From JBFJVZ01 sp041623895 (GTDB taxonomy: Bacteria; Planctomycetota; Planctomycetia; Pirellulales; Pirellulaceae): a DNA stretch of 9,893 nt. This document shows, piece by piece, positions 7,588-9,893 of this stretch. Each line of letters begins with the position of its first letter. Within the stretch, counting starts at the first letter, position 1. The stretch covers positions 1 through 9,893 of the forward strand of contig JBFJVZ010000308.1 in NCBI GenBank assembly GCA_041623895.1, given 5' to 3'. The translations under genes and the position numbers were made by a program. Under the pieces are notes generated by a model. It was not told where the DNA came from, did no database searches, and saw nothing but the letters and a program-made list of their open reading frames with translations.

Positions 7588-8862
7588 TCAGCCGTCCGTG
7601 ATCACGGCGTATTGCCGCGGGCCGTTGCGTCCAATCCACAACGTGATCGGTTGTTCGCCGCAATTGCGCAATCGCTTCTGCAGCCTCGCGGGATCGAACT
7701 CTACTCCTCGGCTCTTGATCCGTTGAGGATAAAAGTCTCGCAATCGAAGCTCTCGTCTTAGTTGCCGATCGTCGCTGCTGCCAATCCAGAGCACCCTTTC
7801 GGTGATTGCCAATTCTTTTGGCGGTGGAGCATTCGTCGCTAACGTCAAGAATCCGGCGGGGCCGCCCAAGGTTGATAAACCGTATTGGATTGCGAACGCG
7901 TCCGTCAGACCGGCTGCACGAATTGCCGCATCGGGATCGATCATGAACTCTCCCGGCGAGTCGTCGATGTCAGCCGGAATGTCCGACGGGACCGAAGGCG
8001 CAAAGACAGTCTGATGGCCGTCACGATCGACAATCAGGGCACTCTGGCCAAGATCCGCCGGCAAGCCGTGGATGGCTAAGAAATTCTCTCGCACATTTCC
8101 CAGTAGCAGTGACTGCTCGCGGACAGATCCCCTGAGCGAGATAAAAACACAATGGCTTTCTGGCAAGTTCGACCGGTCCAGCGACGCAGCCGGCGCAAGC
8201 TTGATTAATGCCGCAGGACTTTTGCCGACCAATTCGCAGACTTCCGACCACGATGGTGAATACGATTCGGGACGACTGGATCGCCGGCCATCGCTGCGTC
8301 GATCCGGATCGATGTGAATCGCAGCCCAAGGGAACATTGGATACAAGCGCACGTCGGCGCAAACAACAGCTGCCGTCGATCTGGCTCCCAAGTTCGCCGC
8401 CGCCATGCTGACAAGTCGCCGATCCGAATCGATCCCAACCACGGGGCCGCGGCCGGCAAGTTGCAGCGTGTCACCGCCGATACCGTTGCACAAGTCATAA
8501 ACGGACAGGTCAGCGAACCATTGGGATTTGACACGGGCAACCTGCCACGGTGTTGCTTGTTGAAGCGATTTTTCGGTGACCCACCACGTGCCAACACCAA
8601 ATTTTTCGCGAGCCTTCCTTTGCAGACTTGCCGCTGTCAACAGATCCCGCGACAAGTCGTCGCCGAACTGTCGCCGCAATGATTTGATCTTTGCGGGCGA
8701 CGGCGGCGAGTCAGCGAGTTGTTTCAGCATCGGCATCAGTTGCCGCAGTTGATCGTATTGCAATTCGGACAAACAAGACCTGCTGGATTCGAGGGTACAG
8801 CGGATGCGTCGGCCGTCGACTCGGATTATACGCGGCTTGCCGATTGGCGCGATTGGAAGCAA
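7588..8862 (-). CDS. Class I SAM-dependent methyltransferase with THUMP-like C-terminal domain
   Basis: The protein has 424 residues. Residues 60-115 include the family's lead-in (about 75 AAxLQRKAREKFG, then W94, T104 P W106 QVARVKSQWF). The SAM-binding motif I is DLCNGIGGD (123-131), followed by VVGIDSD (141-147), the usual acidic end of strand 2. IDPDRR (184-189) and KLAPAA (221-226) are the conserved later motifs. The C-terminal KSRGVEFDPARLQKRLR (383-399) is typical of the THUMP-like domain, which suggests an RNA or ribonucleoprotein substrate; the exact target is unknown. It is expected to be cytoplasmic. The only suitable start is TTG at 8862, because in-frame stops lie a few codons upstream; no Shine-Dalgarno sequence is visible. 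It is divergent from the gene at 8963 with a 100-base gap. Family is confident, substrate unassigned. Confidence 0.85.
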   Translation of the reverse strand: MLPIAPIGKPRIIRVDGRRIRCTLESSRSCLSELQYDQLRQLMPMLKQLADSPPSPAKIKSLRRQFGDDLSRDLLTAASLQRKAREKFGVGTWWVTEKSLQQATPWQVARVKSQWFADLSVYDLCNGIGGDTLQLAGRGPVVGIDSDRRLVSMAAANLGARSTAAVVCADVRLYPMFPWAAIHIDPDRRSDGRRSSRPESYSPSWSEVCELVGKSPAALIKLAPAASLDRSNLPESHCVFISLRGSVREQSLLLGNVRENFLAIHGLPADLGQSALIVDRDGHQTVFAPSVPSDIPADIDDSPGEFMIDPDAAIRAAGLTDAFAIQYGLSTLGGPAGFLTLATNAPPPKELAITERVLWIGSSDDRQLRRELRLRDFYPQRIKSRGVEFDPARLQKRLRNCGEQPITLWIGRNGPRQYAVITDG

Positions 8863-8962
8863 TTCGATGCGGTCGGCTGATTGTCAAAAGTCTCATTTCT
8901 CGCGGGCCGATTTCCAGACAGTGGTGTGTTCCTTTGGCACACGATCGCGTTCCTCCCAGGCG

Positions 8963-9763
8963 ATGAATTTCATGTTGACTCCCATTCGTCTTGGTGCCCT
9001 GTTTCTGGTTGCCGTTGGCGCCCCATTTTTGGCATCGGAAACCGAAGTTGGACGCCGCGCCGTCCGCAGCGTTACGAATTCTCTGCGCGGTGAAAGTTCG
9101 GACATGCCAGGCAGCGGCTGGAGCCGCGACGGCGGTGAATATGCCGGACATTCGCATTACGAAGTCGAAGAATTGCGAAGAAGATCGCTGGATCGCTATC
9201 GGTACGAAGAAGAACTCGCGCGCAAACTTGGTGGTTTGCCCCAGGAATCGGAGGCTTTGCCAGAATTGGTCGGTACGCAGATCTCAGATTTGCGTGACGT
9301 GTTGCGATTCGACATCACGCCGGATGACGTGCCAAAGAAATTTTCACGAGTCAGCACGGTGCTTAGTGATCTTAGTCTGCGAGCCCTGCGGGTCCCGCTG
9401 GTTACCGGGACGAAGGCCGAAGATATCGCCGGCACGCTTACCTACTATTTCGACACCAGCGGCAAGCTGCAAAGGCTGACCATCCACGGATTCACCGGTG
9501 AGCCAGGCAACTTGCTCAATTTGATGACCGGGCAATATGGATTGCGCAGTGAGCCAACGTTAGAAGCCGGCGTGTATACACGTCGCTGGAACGGCCAACC
9601 CGTTCATTTTCTTCGGCTCACGCATGCACCGGTTGTTTTCTCCGACGCGATTCACCAAAAGTACACCGTGTTTCTGGAACTCAATCAGCCCGATCTGGCC
9701 TACGGGATTAGCAGTGAAGCTCGAAAGATTGTTTCCTCGGACCGGGTGACCGGACGTTGGTAA
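8963..9763 (+). CDS. Unknown exported or membrane-anchored protein, probably planctomycete-specific
   Basis: The protein has 266 residues. The N-terminus (about 5-24, MLTPIRLGALFLVAVGAPFL) is a signal peptide or membrane anchor. A charged Arg/Glu-rich segment follows (about 66-90, probably helical), then a compact alpha/beta domain (about 103-250) with strands such as AGTLTYYFD and KYTVFLELN. No catalytic motif or named domain is seen. The layout recalls planctomycete-only families such as DUF6690, but this is from memory and unverified. The start is ATG 8963 (AGG 2 bases before it) or ATG 8972, for which the same AGG has 11-base spacing; upstream open frame to 8804 overlaps the methyltransferase gene and is rejected. 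Divergent from the methyltransferase. The coding region is believable from its length and the N-terminal anchor; function unknown. Confidence 0.75.
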   Translation: MNFMLTPIRLGALFLVAVGAPFLASETEVGRRAVRSVTNSLRGESSDMPGSGWSRDGGEYAGHSHYEVEELRRRSLDRYRYEEELARKLGGLPQESEALPELVGTQISDLRDVLRFDITPDDVPKKFSRVSTVLSDLSLRALRVPLVTGTKAEDIAGTLTYYFDTSGKLQRLTIHGFTGEPGNLLNLMTGQYGLRSEPTLEAGVYTRRWNGQPVHFLRLTHAPVVFSDAIHQKYTVFLELNQPDLAYGISSEARKIVSSDRVTGRW

Positions 9764-9809
9764 TGCGAACAACTTTCTGATCGCATAATGCATGCGCTTC
9801 TTTGGTGGC

Positions 9810-9831
9810 GGAATTCGGAAGAATTCCGAAT
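9810..9831. repeat. Overlapping perfect hairpins after the unknown gene
   Basis: Two perfect inverted repeats overlap. ATTCGGAA (9813-9820) and TTCCGAAT (9824-9831) form an 8-bp stem with a GAA loop; GGAATTC (9810-9816) and GAATTCC (9821-9827) form an alternative 7-bp stem with a GGAA loop. The site is 46 bases after the stop at 9763 and may act as a terminator-like structure for that gene, but no T-run follows. The two mutually exclusive foldings could instead be coincidental with an EcoRI-like GAATTC repeated twice. Confidence 0.55.
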
Positions 9832-9832
9832 C

Positions 9833-9891
9833 CGTCGTCGTTTGCTCATAGGCTGTGAATTTATGATCGTCGTCGTTCGCTCCGCGAACGA
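9833..9891. repeat. Direct repeat ending in a TCGTTCGC hairpin, REP-like
   Basis: CGTCGTCGTTTGCTC (9833-9847) recurs as CGTCGTCGTTCGCTC (9868-9882) with 14 of 15 bases identical. The second copy runs into an 8-bp perfect stem, TCGTTCGC (9873-9880) and GCGAACGA (9884-9891), with a TCC loop. Short GC-rich hairpins after genes like this are often members of dispersed intergenic repeat families or transcription stops. The window ends 2 bases after the stem, so the element may continue. Confidence 0.5.
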
Positions 9892-9893
9892 TC

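Noticed and set aside
8882..8887. TTGACA on the minus strand as a -35 box for the methyltransferase gene
   Set aside because: At normal spacing the -10 would overlap the start codon, and no TATAAT-like sequence is there.
8711..9157. 148-codon minus-strand ORF across the divergent promoter region
   Set aside because: It overlaps both the methyltransferase and the unknown gene in shifted or opposite frames and gives a low-complexity Arg/Ala-rich translation.

Overview
The window looks like a chromosomal segment of a planctomycete, most likely a Pirellulaceae member close to Rhodopirellula. This is inferred from gene content, not from a marker gene. The supporting signs are a WD40 propeller fused to a planctomycete-type cytochrome c domain, a WD40 protein with a peptidase-like C-terminus, an exported PQQ-like propeller beginning with a WPWWRGP motif, a prepilin peptidase of the shortened-loop type, moderate GC content, loose gene packing and frequent weak Shine-Dalgarno sequences. 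No transposase, integrase, tRNA, rRNA or CRISPR array was seen.

Layout. (1) Positions 1-1620, minus: the N-terminal 540 codons of an exported c-type cytochrome/WD40 protein, whose C-terminus lies outside the window. (2) Positions 1621-2397: a 777-base divergent intergenic region with several inverted repeats and one doubtful 103-codon ORF. (3) Positions 2398-3654, plus: a type IV prepilin peptidase (A24 aspartic protease), convergent with the next cluster. (4) Positions 7425-3715, minus: a tight three-gene cluster, probably an operon. In transcription order it holds an exported PQQ-like beta-propeller protein, a SlyX-family small coiled coil (5-base gap), and an exported WD40 protein with a degenerate gluzincin-like C-terminal domain (10-base gap, with its ribosome binding site overlapping the slyX stop). 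(5) Positions 8862-7588, minus: a SAM-dependent methyltransferase with a THUMP-like C-terminal domain, starting at TTG. (6) Positions 8963-9763, plus: a membrane-anchored or exported protein of unknown function, divergent from the methyltransferase. (7) Positions 9764-9893: an intergenic tail with two perfect short hairpins and a 15-base direct repeat.

How the genes relate. Three of the six large genes encode cell-envelope beta-propellers, but they fall in two separate transcription units and no shared pathway can be read from the sequence. No novel defence or mobile system was found. The most distinctive observations are the loss of every expected zinc-site residue in the peptidase-like domain of the WD40 protein, slyX sandwiched between two exported propeller genes, and repeat-like intergenic hairpins at 2.0 kb and 9.8 kb.
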